In this document: positions 16,467-24,991 of the stretch, one piece after another
Numbering within the stretch: the stretch's first letter is position 1
Layout of the letters: every line of letters starts with the position of its first letter
Assembly (NCBI GenBank): GCA_035403085.1
Contig: DAONEM010000007.1
Span: 1 to 64,000, forward strand
Direction of reading: 5' to 3'
From: JAMOAD01 sp023621955
GTDB lineage: Bacteria; Acidobacteriota; Aminicenantia; JAMOAD01
Length of the DNA: 64,000 nucleotides
Notes under the pieces: model-generated
Database searches by the model: none
What the model was told of the DNA's origin: nothing
What the model saw: the letters and a program-made list of their open reading frames with translations, nothing else
Program-made: the position numbers and the translations under genes

Positions 16467-18126
16467 TCTTGGCGACGGCTTCGGAGAGGGTCCGGGCCTC
16501 GAGAATCAGCTTGTCGGCCTTGGCGCGGATCTCTTTCCGGAAAGGTTCGTCGTTGATCGAAGAGAGGTTGATGAGAACGTTCAGATAAGCGCCTTCGGCG
16601 GCGCCTCTGGCCATCCATCCTCCCACTCCGGCGTCGGAGATGGAGTTCTTGTTGCCGATCAGGGAGATCCTTTCCAAGAGGGAGAGGGAGTGCACGGCGG
16701 TTTCCATGATTCTATAGGGGACGCAGGCGGCATTCTGGGCGGCCTCTTCCAGGGCCTTCGTCCGAAGAGCCTTCTCCTCTTCCGTTCCCTTGGGGAGACG
16801 CCCGGCCTCCATGAAGAGGTTGAAGGCCTTCGTGTCCTCGTCGATCAGGCGGAGGGCCTCATCTTTCAACTCCTGGGCCCTGTCGCCCAGGGGGGGGTAC
16901 TCCTGGTCCCACTGCTCGTAACCCTTCTTGTGGTGTGTCAACGCGGCCACCATGGCGGCCAAACCGGAGGCGAGGGCGGAGGCGAGGGCGGAGACGCTGC
17001 CCCCTCCGGGCGCAGGGGAGACCGCGGAGACTTCGTCGACGAACCCGGTCACCCTGAGGGAGGTGAGCCGTTTCTTCTCCTCTTCCTGATCGATCAAATA
17101 CTCCACGACCCGCTCCTTGGGGTCGAAGGGGGAGACCGAGGCGAGGTTGAGGCTCTTGACGGCGATCTCGATAAGGACCTTCTCGGGGACTCCGGTCGTC
17201 CGTTTCTGTTTGCTCAGGTAGAAACGGCCCGTGTCGAGAAGGGCGTCCCGGGGGATCAGGCCTACGACTTCGCTTCCCGTGACCAACAGCCCCAGCTTGT
17301 CCGCCTCTTCCCTGACCGTTTCGAAGACTTTCCAGAGGGGAGTCTTCTTGTAGTCGAGAAGGTTGATGGAGATCTGGGCGATTCCGTACTCGTCGATATA
17401 CCATCCGATGGCGCGAACGTTAGAGAGGATTCCCGGCTCCCGAAGCGCGGTGCCGTTGCCGTCCCGGAGGGTGTTCCCCTCCTTGTCCTTCTTGATTCGA
17501 CCGTTCTCTCTGATGGTGAGGGCGATCTCGTTGGCGAGCTTTTTATCCTTTGTGTTCAGGTTCACGTTGTAGGCGATCAGGAACTCCCGGGCTCCGATCA
17601 CGGTGGCGCCGGTACGGGCCACGTTCTCGTCGTAGGTCCTGGGTCCGAAGTCAGGCGGAAGGGAGCCCAGCTTCTGGGGGAGGGATTCGTACTCCCCTTC
17701 CCGCAGGTGGGAAAGACTCCTTCTCTCTTCGCAGGGTGCTGCCGCCTCGTAGAGGTAGACTGGGATCGAAAGTTCCTCCCCTACCCGTTTTCCCAGGCTC
17801 TTGGCCAGCTCGGCGCACTCCTCCATGGAGACGTTCTGAACGGGGACGAAGGGAACCACGTCCGAGGCTCCCATCCGAGGGTGGGCGCCGTGCTGCAGGC
17901 GCATGTCGATCGTTTCGGCCGCTTTCTTGATGGCTTGAAAGGCGGCTTCCGAGACGTCCTGGGGCTCGCCGACGAAGGTGAAGACGGTTCGGTTGGTGGC
18001 GAAGCCGGGGTCGACATTGAGCAGGGAAACCCCAGGGACGGAGAGAACCGCCCTCTTTATCTCCTCAAGAACCTGAGGGTTTCGGCCTTCGGAAAAGTTC
18101 GGGACACACTCGACAATTTTTTTCAT
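16444..18126 (-). CDS. ftcD: Bifunctional glutamate formimidoyltransferase / formimidotetrahydrofolate cyclodeaminase
   Basis: Transfers the formimino group of formiminoglutamate (from histidine breakdown) to tetrahydrofolate, then deaminates it to methenyl-THF. Residues about 1-325 are the transferase (MKKIVECVPNFSEGRN; QHGAHPRMGASDVVPF holds the catalytic His). Residues about 350-560 are the cyclodeaminase (PAPGGGSVSALASALASGL). At 560 residues this is the fused form, as in vertebrates and some bacteria. GAGGTGA precedes the ATG. No other hut genes are in the window, so the histidine link comes from family knowledge. Confidence 0.95.
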   Translation of the reverse strand: MKKIVECVPNFSEGRNPQVLEEIKRAVLSVPGVSLLNVDPGFATNRTVFTFVGEPQDVSEAAFQAIKKAAETIDMRLQHGAHPRMGASDVVPFVPVQNVSMEECAELAKSLGKRVGEELSIPVYLYEAAAPCEERRSLSHLREGEYESLPQKLGSLPPDFGPRTYDENVARTGATVIGAREFLIAYNVNLNTKDKKLANEIALTIRENGRIKKDKEGNTLRDGNGTALREPGILSNVRAIGWYIDEYGIAQISINLLDYKKTPLWKVFETVREEADKLGLLVTGSEVVGLIPRDALLDTGRFYLSKQKRTTGVPEKVLIEIAVKSLNLASVSPFDPKERVVEYLIDQEEEKKRLTSLRVTGFVDEVSAVSPAPGGGSVSALASALASGLAAMVAALTHHKKGYEQWDQEYPPLGDRAQELKDEALRLIDEDTKAFNLFMEAGRLPKGTEEEKALRTKALEEAAQNAACVPYRIMETAVHSLSLLERISLIGNKNSISDAGVGGWMARGAAEGAYLNVLINLSSINDEPFRKEIRAKADKLILEARTLSEAVAKNVSSHLS

Positions 18127-18156
18127 GGTTCACCTCGATAGGAGTAGCAGAAGAGT

Positions 18157-18185
18157 AATATACCTTACCGATCTGAGGTTGGCAA
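18157..18185 (-). promoter_or_regulatory. Promoter of ftcD
   Basis: On the minus strand TTGCCA (18185-18180), a 17-bp spacer and TATATT (18162-18157). The -35 overlaps the last codons of the upstream solute-binding-protein gene. Confidence 0.55.
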
Positions 18186-19616
18186 GGGAGGAAGGCCCCA
18201 CTCTCCCAAGGACATCAGTGCGGAGGAGTTGGAGGCAACAAGCTCGGGAACCGGGGTGCTGAGCCCCTTTCTCCGGTAGAGAACCTGCTGGGGCGTAGGG
18301 AGGAAAACCAGGGGCTTCGCGGCCATCACCAGTGAGGAGAGACGGAGGTAGATCTCCCGGCGGCGGGAGGGATCGGTCTCCTCCCTCCCCCGTTCGATCA
18401 GGCGATCCACCTCCGGGAGGGAGAGGCCTGAGTAGTTCATTCCCCCCTCACTTCCCCAGAGGTCCCCTTGGTGGGGGTCCGCGTCGAAAACAAAGGCCCC
18501 CAGGGCAAGCTGGAAGGCACCCCTCTTGAGACGGTCCAGGTAGGCAGGGTACTCGATCGGCAGAATCCTGACCCGGATTCCTCTCTTACTCAGCAAGTCC
18601 TGGATCAGAAGCGCGTACCGGCTTCGGAGGGGGGATTCGGAGTTGAGGAGGAGCTCTAGGGTGGGGACTCGGGAGGAGAGGGGGCGACGGGAGGAGGGAG
18701 GGAGAGGGAGCCTGTAATCCTTTTGGAGGAGGGAGAAGGGGGAGTAGAAGCCATGACCCTTCAGGAGCGCGAAGAAGGGGCCCGGGGAAAGGCTCGCGGC
18801 CAGGTACTCCCGGAGGGGAAGGGAGTTCAGCGGGGGGGAGCGGAGGTTGAAGGCGAGGTAGTAGAGCGAAGAGAGAGAGTATCCGACACTCTCAATCCCT
18901 GCCTCTTCCAGGGGGAGGCCCTCTTCGAAACGGTGGCCGAAGACGGCGTCGCTCTCTCCCCGCTTGAGGCGGAGGTAGGCGGCCAGAGGATCCTTCTCCA
19001 CGGAGACGGCGACAGTTTTTCCCTGGACCTCCAAGAGGAGTGAGCTCCTCCCCTCGTGGGCGAAGAGAACGGAGCCCCTGGTTCCGACAACCCTCCCCCG
19101 CTCCTTTCCTAGCTCCGAGGGGAGGAGAATCTTGAAGGTAAGGAGGGAGAGGAGCGGTGCGTGGGGGTGCTTGAGGTGGAGGGTCACCTCCTGCCCCTTA
19201 GCGGAGAGCGATTCCAGAAACCCGAACTCCGAGGCGTAGGGGAAGTTTCCCTTCTGGTCGGAGAAGTAGCGAAGGTTGGCCAGGACGGTCTCCCCGTTCA
19301 GGGGGAGCCCGTTCCGGAAGGTCAGCCCTTCCTTGATCCTGAGACGGAGCCTTCTGGGGGTGGGCCATGAGTACTCTTCGACGATGTCCGGAACGATTTT
19401 TCCCTCCCCGTCGAAGGTGAAGAGGGAGGAGTAGAGGGGGTAGAGGAGAGAGGAGGTGGTAATGTCCGTCGCCAGCTGGGGGTTGAGGGTGGTGGGGAAG
19501 AGGGGGAGTGTCAGCCGGAAGCGCTGCTCCTTGGGGGGGTGGGATGAACAGGAGGGAAGGAGGAGAAGCAGGCAGAGGAGTTTAGCCGAGAAGAGCCTCG
19601 GCCGTATCCTTGACAT
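18165..19616 (-). CDS. Peptide/oligopeptide ABC-transporter substrate-binding lipoprotein (family 5)
   Basis: A 483-residue exported lipoprotein. The signal sequence MSRIRPRLFSAKLLCLLLLLP ends in a lipobox LPSC. SBP_bac_5 features follow: FRLTLPLFPTTLNPQLATD, GEGKIVPDIVEEYSWPTP, LRIKEGLTFRNGLPLNGETV, and YLAFNLRSPPLNSLPLREYLA. It should capture peptides or related solutes outside the inner membrane. No permease or ATPase genes are adjacent, so it is an orphan component here. Its start overlaps the upstream helical-repeat gene by 35 bp. Confidence 0.85.
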   Translation of the reverse strand: MSRIRPRLFSAKLLCLLLLLPSCSSHPPKEQRFRLTLPLFPTTLNPQLATDITTSSLLYPLYSSLFTFDGEGKIVPDIVEEYSWPTPRRLRLRIKEGLTFRNGLPLNGETVLANLRYFSDQKGNFPYASEFGFLESLSAKGQEVTLHLKHPHAPLLSLLTFKILLPSELGKERGRVVGTRGSVLFAHEGRSSLLLEVQGKTVAVSVEKDPLAAYLRLKRGESDAVFGHRFEEGLPLEEAGIESVGYSLSSLYYLAFNLRSPPLNSLPLREYLAASLSPGPFFALLKGHGFYSPFSLLQKDYRLPLPPSSRRPLSSRVPTLELLLNSESPLRSRYALLIQDLLSKRGIRVRILPIEYPAYLDRLKRGAFQLALGAFVFDADPHQGDLWGSEGGMNYSGLSLPEVDRLIERGREETDPSRRREIYLRLSSLVMAAKPLVFLPTPQQVLYRRKGLSTPVPELVASNSSALMSLGEWGLPPLPTSDR

Positions 19617-21468
19617 CTTTCTTCGAGAAGGGTTTCTTGAGAAAGAGGGTCTTGTCGTTCCAGGGGGCCTCTCTCTCCTGATCGTTGAGGAAGAGGACTA
19701 CGGTCTTGGAGCGGCCTGAGTGGGCGGATTGCCAGGAGAGAAGCACCTCTTTCCCCTCCTCTACCCCCTGAAGGTCGAAGAGGAGGGCCGTGAAGGAGTC
19801 TTGGGGAAGCTCCCAGAGCAGGGAGGGGTCATCAACCTCATGAACGAGAAAGCCGAGGGCTTCAAACCCTTCATGGAGAAGCTTCTTCAAATAGACGGGT
19901 TTTACGAAGAGGTAGACGGCCTTGGGAAGGAGGCCGAGCCGTTCCCGAAGGGCCGCGGCGGCCTTCTCGGCTTGAACTCGGATTCCGTAGGCAGAACTCT
20001 CCAGGCGGAGTCTTTCCAAGGGCAGAAGGGAGAGGCGGGATCCGATTTTGGGGAGGAGTACGGTGCAGAGGTCGGTGATCCCGTAGTGCTGAAGGTTCTT
20101 CTCCATGAGGCCTAAGAGGAACTTCTCCAGAATCGCGGAGAAGGCGGCGTCCATCTCTTCGTCCATCTCCTCCACCTTCTTGCGGAGCGAGAGGAGGTAC
20201 TCCTCCTTGGGGTTGTCCGGGAGGATCTCCATCAGCTTTTCGGCCTCTTTCTGGACCCTCTCCCGGATGTTGATCAGGTCTCCGTACTTCTGGAGGGCCT
20301 TGAGGGTCTCCGGGAGGGTGTTCTTGATCCGGAGGGGGATGTCGTTCTCATGGTCCTTGTAGAAGGCGATCAGATGACTTCGGAGGTTAAAATAATCGGC
20401 CGAGGTGTTGAAGGTGAGTTGCTTCATCGCCCGGATGACCTCGACCCTCGTCTCCTCAAGGAAGCTCTCCTTGTAAAGGTTGAGCCACTGGAGACGGATC
20501 TGACAACTCTGTTCCACCGATAGGCGGTACCCTTTGAACTTCTGGAAGAACTCGGCAAGAAGGAAGCCTTTCATGAAGTCTCTCTTGGATTCGAAAATCT
20601 CCATGAAGAAGGGGAAGGCGCTTTCGCCGGTCAGCTCGAGAAAGGCCAAGATCAGGGCCTTCTCATGGGCGTCGTCCAGAGGCTTTCTCAGGAGCTCCTT
20701 CAGCGTGGGGAGGAGAGAGAGGACCCTCTTCTGAACGACGATCTCCAGGAAGTCGGAAAAGAGGGGAGACTCCGGTCTCGCGACGATGGAGCCGAGGACC
20801 CTCTCCAGCTGGTTTGTGTTCCGGATCTTCAGGAGCTCCTTGCTTTTTTCCCACGCCCAGGAGGGAGCCCCTCCGAAGAGAAAGTCGAGGAAGAAGGAGA
20901 CAGTCTCGGGGTCGTTAATCAGCTCGAAGAGCGAAGAGGCGAGATCCTCCGGAGGGAGGGTCCTGAGGAAGGCAAGCCTTCCGGGGTGGAGGGTGAGCAG
21001 ATAGGCCTTCACGAGAAGGGGGCGGTCTTCGGGGAGAGCCTTTTCGTACCTCTTGAGGAGGGCCTCCCCCTCCTCGGGCCCCCCGAAGATTCCTATCAAG
21101 AGGAAGAGGTAGGGGTTCTGTTCAAACGCGGAGGCGTACTCTCTCAAGGCTTCAACCTTCTCGGGACTCTTCAAGGGGGCCTTGAGGGAGATCAGATAGA
21201 GGGTATCGACGGAGGTGTGCCAACGGTCCGTACCGCCCTCCTGAATCTCTTCCAGAAGGAGGGGGAAGAGGAGCTCCGCCTCTTTCTCCGTCCCGTGCTC
21301 CTTCAGGAGCTTTTTGACCAGCTCTCTGGCAAAGGAGTCGGCCTCGGGGAGAGCCTGGCAGAGTGCGGAAATCTCCCTCTTAGACCCGGTGCGTTGAATG
21401 AGCGTTGCCGCGATGGCGGCCTCCTTGCGGCTCTGCTCGCCCAGCAGAACTTGATCCACCAATCCCAT
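19582..21468 (-). CDS. Helical-repeat (HEAT-like) protein with C-terminal receiver-like domain
   Basis: A 628-residue soluble protein. Residues about 1-500 are leucine-rich amphipathic helices in HEAT/ARM-like repeats, e.g. EREISALCQALPEADSFA-type pairs, and a stretch with several KEEY/KKVEEMDEEMDAAF helices. The last ~115 residues resemble a CheY fold: AVYLFVKPVYLKK at the start, FTALLFDLQ with an Asp where the phosphoacceptor would be, and FLKKPFSKKDV with the conserved Lys-Pro. The acidic DD pair that normally follows beta1 is not obvious, so phosphorylation is doubtful. GGGAGG precedes the ATG. No specific family is recognised; a scaffold or regulatory role is inferred from architecture only. 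Confidence 0.6.
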   Translation of the reverse strand: MGLVDQVLLGEQSRKEAAIAATLIQRTGSKREISALCQALPEADSFARELVKKLLKEHGTEKEAELLFPLLLEEIQEGGTDRWHTSVDTLYLISLKAPLKSPEKVEALREYASAFEQNPYLFLLIGIFGGPEEGEALLKRYEKALPEDRPLLVKAYLLTLHPGRLAFLRTLPPEDLASSLFELINDPETVSFFLDFLFGGAPSWAWEKSKELLKIRNTNQLERVLGSIVARPESPLFSDFLEIVVQKRVLSLLPTLKELLRKPLDDAHEKALILAFLELTGESAFPFFMEIFESKRDFMKGFLLAEFFQKFKGYRLSVEQSCQIRLQWLNLYKESFLEETRVEVIRAMKQLTFNTSADYFNLRSHLIAFYKDHENDIPLRIKNTLPETLKALQKYGDLINIRERVQKEAEKLMEILPDNPKEEYLLSLRKKVEEMDEEMDAAFSAILEKFLLGLMEKNLQHYGITDLCTVLLPKIGSRLSLLPLERLRLESSAYGIRVQAEKAAAALRERLGLLPKAVYLFVKPVYLKKLLHEGFEALGFLVHEVDDPSLLWELPQDSFTALLFDLQGVEEGKEVLLSWQSAHSGRSKTVVLFLNDQEREAPWNDKTLFLKKPFSKKDVKDTAEALLG

Positions 21469-21535
21469 GGAACCTCCCGTCGAATCTTGAAGAGAAAACT
21501 ATAGCAAAAAGAGAGAGGAAGGAAAAGAGCGGGCT

Positions 21536-22297
21536 TTATTCTCGAGATGATTGCCGTTCGATGTAATTTTCAGTGTGTTTCAACAGAGCGTCGAAAGTAG
21601 CTATGTCTTTTATGCTCCAATCGGCTCTTCCAAGAAGTCTGTTGAAAGATTTTGAAAATTTATCGCTGAACCCTTCCGTCATGCCGAGGCTGTTCATGAC
21701 CCGGATGGCCCTCTCGAAGAGTCTCTGATATTCGGCCTTGGGAGCCCTGACGACTCCGTTTGAGAAGGGGGCGAGTTCGCAGGATCTCATGTAAGCCCGG
21801 TAGATCTCGTAGACGTAGATCACCACGGCCTGGGAGACGTTCAGCGAGGGGTAGTCGACCACCGTGGGAATCTCGGTGGAGTACTCGCACTGCAACACCT
21901 CTTCGTTGGTGAGCCCGGTCTTCTCTGGACCGAAGATCACGGCGATCTTCTGCCTCTCTTTGTTCTCCATGATCAGCCGGCCGATCTCCTCGGGGGGGAG
22001 GAAGCGCTCACGCCACTTCCCCTTCCTTCGGGTTGTGGCGATGGCGATGTCGACCTTGGCGAGGGCCTCTTGAAAAGAGGAGACCTTCTCGGCCCTCTCG
22101 ATGATGTCGTAGGAGGCGTAGGCGAGTTTCTTCGCTTCATCGTGTTGAAGGTCTGGAGGGTTGATCAGAAGAAGGTTCTCCAGGCCCATGTTCCTCATGG
22201 CCCGAGCCGTCGATCCGACGTTCCCCGGGCTTTCCACGGAGTGGAGAACAATGGTGAGGTTCGAAAAATCAGGGATTCTCTTCGTGCTGTCGGTCAT
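21536..22297 (-). CDS. SPOUT RNA methyltransferase, TrmJ/LasT type
   Basis: An S-adenosylmethionine-dependent RNA 2'-O-methyltransferase of the TrmH/SpoU superfamily, 253 residues. The N-terminal SNLTIVLHSVESPGNVGSTAR is motif 1, with the conserved Asn and Arg. IAVIFGPEKTGLTNEE is motif 2, and YPSLNVSQAVVIYVYE is motif 3. The pattern is closest to TrmJ, which modifies tRNA position 32. A longer frame back to 22627 covers the PqqD-like gene in another frame and is serine/proline-rich noise; the start used is the second of two ATGs, after AAAGAGG. It overlaps the PqqD-like gene by 29 bp. Confidence 0.85.
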   Translation of the reverse strand: MTDSTKRIPDFSNLTIVLHSVESPGNVGSTARAMRNMGLENLLLINPPDLQHDEAKKLAYASYDIIERAEKVSSFQEALAKVDIAIATTRRKGKWRERFLPPEEIGRLIMENKERQKIAVIFGPEKTGLTNEEVLQCEYSTEIPTVVDYPSLNVSQAVVIYVYEIYRAYMRSCELAPFSNGVVRAPKAEYQRLFERAIRVMNSLGMTEGFSDKFSKSFNRLLGRADWSIKDIATFDALLKHTENYIERQSSRE

Positions 22298-22640
22298 CAT
22301 CCTCTTTCCTGTAGAGCAGAACTCTTCGGCTTTCCAACCCCCGGAGGAAGAGGTCGACCCGACGTTCCGCCGGGGAGACCCTCTCTCCGAAACGCTCTTC
22401 CAGGAGGAGGGAGAGGGAGGAGAGGTTCCTCTCCCCGTCGATCCGCTCCCAGAGGAAGCTCCCAATCTCGTCCAGCCCGAGGGAGGCCGTGGTGGGGAAG
22501 CAAAAGAAACGGAGGACCTTTTCGACCCATCGAAAACGGCTTCGGGGGACGAAAAGGACGACACGACCCTCTTTGGTGTTCCAGGGGACCCGCCGGATCG
22601 GAACTCTCTCTTGCCAGGGAAGACCACTTCTGCCCGTCAT
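22269..22640 (-). CDS. PqqD-like protein
   Basis: A 123-residue protein with the PqqD-like winged-helix pattern in its C-terminal two thirds: GRVVLFVPRSRFRWVEKVL, then LGLDEIGSFLWERIDGERN, LSSLSLLLEERFGERVSP, VDLFLRGLESRRVLL. PqqD proteins are peptide chaperones (RiPP recognition) for radical-SAM enzymes, but this orphan subgroup (with LDEIGSFLWE) is widespread without any known peptide partner. No radical-SAM gene or precursor peptide is near. It overlaps the downstream methyltransferase, so the two are likely co-transcribed. The start codon sits right behind its promoter. Confidence 0.7.
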   Translation of the reverse strand: MTGRSGLPWQERVPIRRVPWNTKEGRVVLFVPRSRFRWVEKVLRFFCFPTTASLGLDEIGSFLWERIDGERNLSSLSLLLEERFGERVSPAERRVDLFLRGLESRRVLLYRKEDDDRQHEENP

Positions 22641-22648
22641 AACCGGTG

Positions 22649-22677
22649 ACTATAGCAGAACTAGATCCCTACGGCAA
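22649..22677 (-). promoter_or_regulatory. Promoter of the PqqD-like gene, abutting its start
   Basis: On the minus strand TTGCCG (22677-22672), a 17-bp spacer and TATAGT (22654-22649). The start ATG begins 8 bp after the -10, leaving a leader of 0-2 nt. Confidence 0.6.
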
Positions 22678-22693
22678 GAGAGGAAAGGCGGTT

Positions 22694-22722
22694 TTGACCC
22701 TACCCTCCTTTTCGGTTATAAT
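22694..22722 (+). promoter_or_regulatory. Promoter of korDABC
   Basis: TTGACC (22694-22699), a 17-bp spacer and perfect TATAAT (22717-22722). The leader is about 25 nt and carries AAGGAG. Confidence 0.8.
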
Positions 22723-22753
22723 GGGAAACCGACAAAAACCTTAAGGAGTCGTC

Positions 22754-23044
22754 ATGGAACCTTTGGAACAGAGAACCAACGACGAAGCGAGGGGTCGTCG
22801 GAAAAAACCCTCGCCCAAGAGTCACACAGTCAAGGTCAACGAAAGCCTTTGTAAAGGCTGCCTCAAGTGCATCAGCACCTGCCCTATGGGAGTCCTCGTA
22901 GTGGAAGAGAGCAGCTCCAGCATCTTCGGTCTGGTTGCCAGGGTCGAAGCGCAAGAGTGTTGCATCGGCTGCATGACCTGTGAACTGAACTGCCCGGATT
23001 TTGCCGTGGTGGTGGATTACGAAGCCAGAGAGGTGAAAGAATGA
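22754..23044 (+). CDS. korD: 2-oxoacid:ferredoxin oxidoreductase, ferredoxin-like delta subunit
   Basis: A 96-residue protein carrying two [4Fe-4S] motifs: CKGCLKCISTCP and CIGCMTCELNCP. It passes electrons from the thiamine-diphosphate core of the enzyme to ferredoxin. About 25 charged residues precede the first motif. AAGGAG lies six bases before the ATG. It overlaps korA by ATGA. The order delta-alpha-beta-gamma is typical of 2-oxoglutarate (Kor) and branched-chain 2-oxoacid (Vor) enzymes; the substrate cannot be settled from sequence alone. Confidence 0.9.
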   Translation: MEPLEQRTNDEARGRRKKPSPKSHTVKVNESLCKGCLKCISTCPMGVLVVEESSSSIFGLVARVEAQECCIGCMTCELNCPDFAVVVDYEAREVKE

Positions 23045-24171
23045 GCTCAAAGGAGATCTACTCGGGAAACGAGCTTGTGGTGAAGGGGGCCATTGCGGCG
23101 GGATGCCGCTTCTTCGCCGGCTACCCGATCACCCCCTCCTCGGAAGTCGCCGAAGGGATGGCGAAAACCCTTCCGAAGCACGGCGGAGTCTTCGTTCAGA
23201 TGGAAGATGAGATTGCCTCTATCGGAGCCATTATCGGTGCCTCTCTCAGCGGGAAGAAGGTCCTGACGGCGACCAGTGGTCCCGGCTTCTCCCTGAAGCA
23301 GGAGAACCTTGGAGCCGCCATGATGGCGGAAGTCCCTCTGGTGATTCTGAACGTCATGAGGGGCGGCCCCAGCACAGGTCTACCGACGCGGCCGGCCCAG
23401 AGCGATGTGATGCAGGCCCGGTGGGGAACCCACGGAGACCACCCGGTGATCGTCTTGACCCCGGCCTTTCCCAAGGAGATCTTTCTCTCCACCGTGGAGG
23501 CCTTCAACCTCTCCGAGCGTTTCATGACGCCGGTGATCCTCCTGCTCGACGAGGTCATCGCCCACGCCCACGAACCTCTGGCCGTCCCCGAGCCGACGGA
23601 GTACGAGGTTGTGAACAGAAAGTACCCGGAGAAACTCGACAGTTTAGAGATTTACAAGAGAGAGATGGGGGAGCCTCCTATCCGTCCGGACTTCTTCATG
23701 GGCCTTCCCATCCATATAGACTCTCTGGAGCATTCGGACTACGGGACCCCTACGACCCACCCGGAGGTTGTTGAACTCCATCAGAGACGCCGGTTGGCGA
23801 AGGTTGAAAAGTACAAAGACGAAATCATCAAGGTCAAAACCTATGAGGAAGAGGATGCGGAGATTCTCATCTTTGCCTATGGCTCCATGGCCAGAGCCTC
23901 TTTGGACGCGGTCAGGGAGTTACGGAAGATGGGGATCAAGGCCGGGCTTTTCCAGCCTTTGACCCTCTGGCCCTTTCCGGAGAAGGCTCTCGAGAAGGCG
24001 GCCCAGGGGAAGAAGAAGATTCTTGTGGTCGAGATGAACTGGGGTCAGATGATCTACGAAGTGGAGCGGGTTCTTAAAGACAGGAACATTGAGGGCCTCT
24101 TGAGAATGAACGGATACGCCATCACCCCGGTGGAAATCATCAACAGAGTCAAGGAGCTTACCCATGCTTGA
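23041..24171 (+). CDS. korA: 2-oxoacid:ferredoxin oxidoreductase, alpha subunit
   Basis: A 376-residue pyrimidine-binding half of the thiamine-diphosphate site plus a transketolase C-terminal domain. GNELVVKGAIAAGCRFFAGYPITPSSEV opens the protein (shown here in part), with EDEIASIGAIIGAS, TSGPGFSLKQENLGAAMMAE, and MRGGPSTGLPTRPAQSD following, all typical of KorA/VorB-type subunits. No gamma domain is fused at the N terminus; gamma is a separate gene downstream. GAGGTG precedes the ATG. Confidence 0.93.
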   Translation: MSSKEIYSGNELVVKGAIAAGCRFFAGYPITPSSEVAEGMAKTLPKHGGVFVQMEDEIASIGAIIGASLSGKKVLTATSGPGFSLKQENLGAAMMAEVPLVILNVMRGGPSTGLPTRPAQSDVMQARWGTHGDHPVIVLTPAFPKEIFLSTVEAFNLSERFMTPVILLLDEVIAHAHEPLAVPEPTEYEVVNRKYPEKLDSLEIYKREMGEPPIRPDFFMGLPIHIDSLEHSDYGTPTTHPEVVELHQRRRLAKVEKYKDEIIKVKTYEEEDAEILIFAYGSMARASLDAVRELRKMGIKAGLFQPLTLWPFPEKALEKAAQGKKKILVVEMNWGQMIYEVERVLKDRNIEGLLRMNGYAITPVEIINRVKELTHA

Positions 24172-24991
24172 TTACGAAAAATACTTGAGAACCCGGACCT
24201 TCCCTCTTCCCTGGTGTCCTGGGTGTGGAATCGGAACGATCTTTAAAGCGACCGTCATGGTCTTCGCCAAGCTCGGCTGGAACCCCGACGACCTTCTGGT
24301 CGTTTCCGGGATCGGTTGCTCCGGCCGTCTCCCCACCTATTTCAACACGAATACCCTCCACACGACCCACGGCCGGGCCCTGACTTTCGCCACCGGGGCC
24401 AAGCTCGCTCAGCCAGAGAAGAAGGTTGTGGTCTTCTCCGGCGACGGCGACGCCCTGGCCATCGGGGGGAACCACTTCATTCACGCCTGTAGAAGAAACC
24501 TGGACATTAAATACATCATCGTCAACAACTGCATCTACGGCATGACCGGAGGGCAGGTCTCGCCGACGACTCCTGGAGGATTCGTGACAACCACGACCCC
24601 TTACGGGAACAGCGAGCCCCACTTCAACACCGTGGAGATGGCCAAGGCCGCAGGGGCGACCTACGTCGCCCGGGAGACGGTCAACCGTCCCCGACAGTTG
24701 CAAACGGTTATCGAGAACGCCTTCCTCCATAAGGGATTCTCCGTGGTTGAAGCGATTTCGAACTGTCACATCAACCTGGGGAGAAGGAACAAGCTTCGCC
24801 ATCCCATCCCCATGCTCAAGTGGATAGAGGAGCTTACGGTTCCCCTGGCCAAAGCCAAAGATATGACTCCCGAGGAACTGGAAAAAAGGTTCGTGGTCGG
24901 AGAGTTTGTCAAACGCGACCGACCCGAGTACTACGATATCTACCGGGAAACCATGAAAAAAGCACAAGAGGGTGGGAAACATGCCGAATAG
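24164..24991 (+). CDS. korB: 2-oxoacid:ferredoxin oxidoreductase, beta subunit
   Basis: A 275-residue thiamine-diphosphate-binding subunit. WCPGCGIGTIFKA, VSGIGCSGRLPTYF and HTTHGRALTFATG lead to the TPP motif GDGDALAIGGNHFIHA...NNCIYGMTGGQ. The start overlaps korA by 8 bp. The motif set fits a Kor-like beta subunit better than pyruvate synthase, which usually has an extra C-terminal extension. Confidence 0.93.
   Translation: MLDYEKYLRTRTFPLPWCPGCGIGTIFKATVMVFAKLGWNPDDLLVVSGIGCSGRLPTYFNTNTLHTTHGRALTFATGAKLAQPEKKVVVFSGDGDALAIGGNHFIHACRRNLDIKYIIVNNCIYGMTGGQVSPTTPGGFVTTTTPYGNSEPHFNTVEMAKAAGATYVARETVNRPRQLQTVIENAFLHKGFSVVEAISNCHINLGRRNKLRHPIPMLKWIEELTVPLAKAKDMTPEELEKRFVVGEFVKRDRPEYYDIYRETMKKAQEGGKHAE

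Noticed and set aside
16252..18141. 629-codon plus-strand open frame opposite ftcD
   Set aside because: Antisense shadow; the minus strand encodes both FtcD domains with catalytic motifs.
22298..22627. 110-residue N-terminal extension of the TrmJ-like protein
   Set aside because: Ser/Pro/Gly-rich and reads the PqqD-like gene in another frame; SPOUT homology starts at the ATG pair near 22297.
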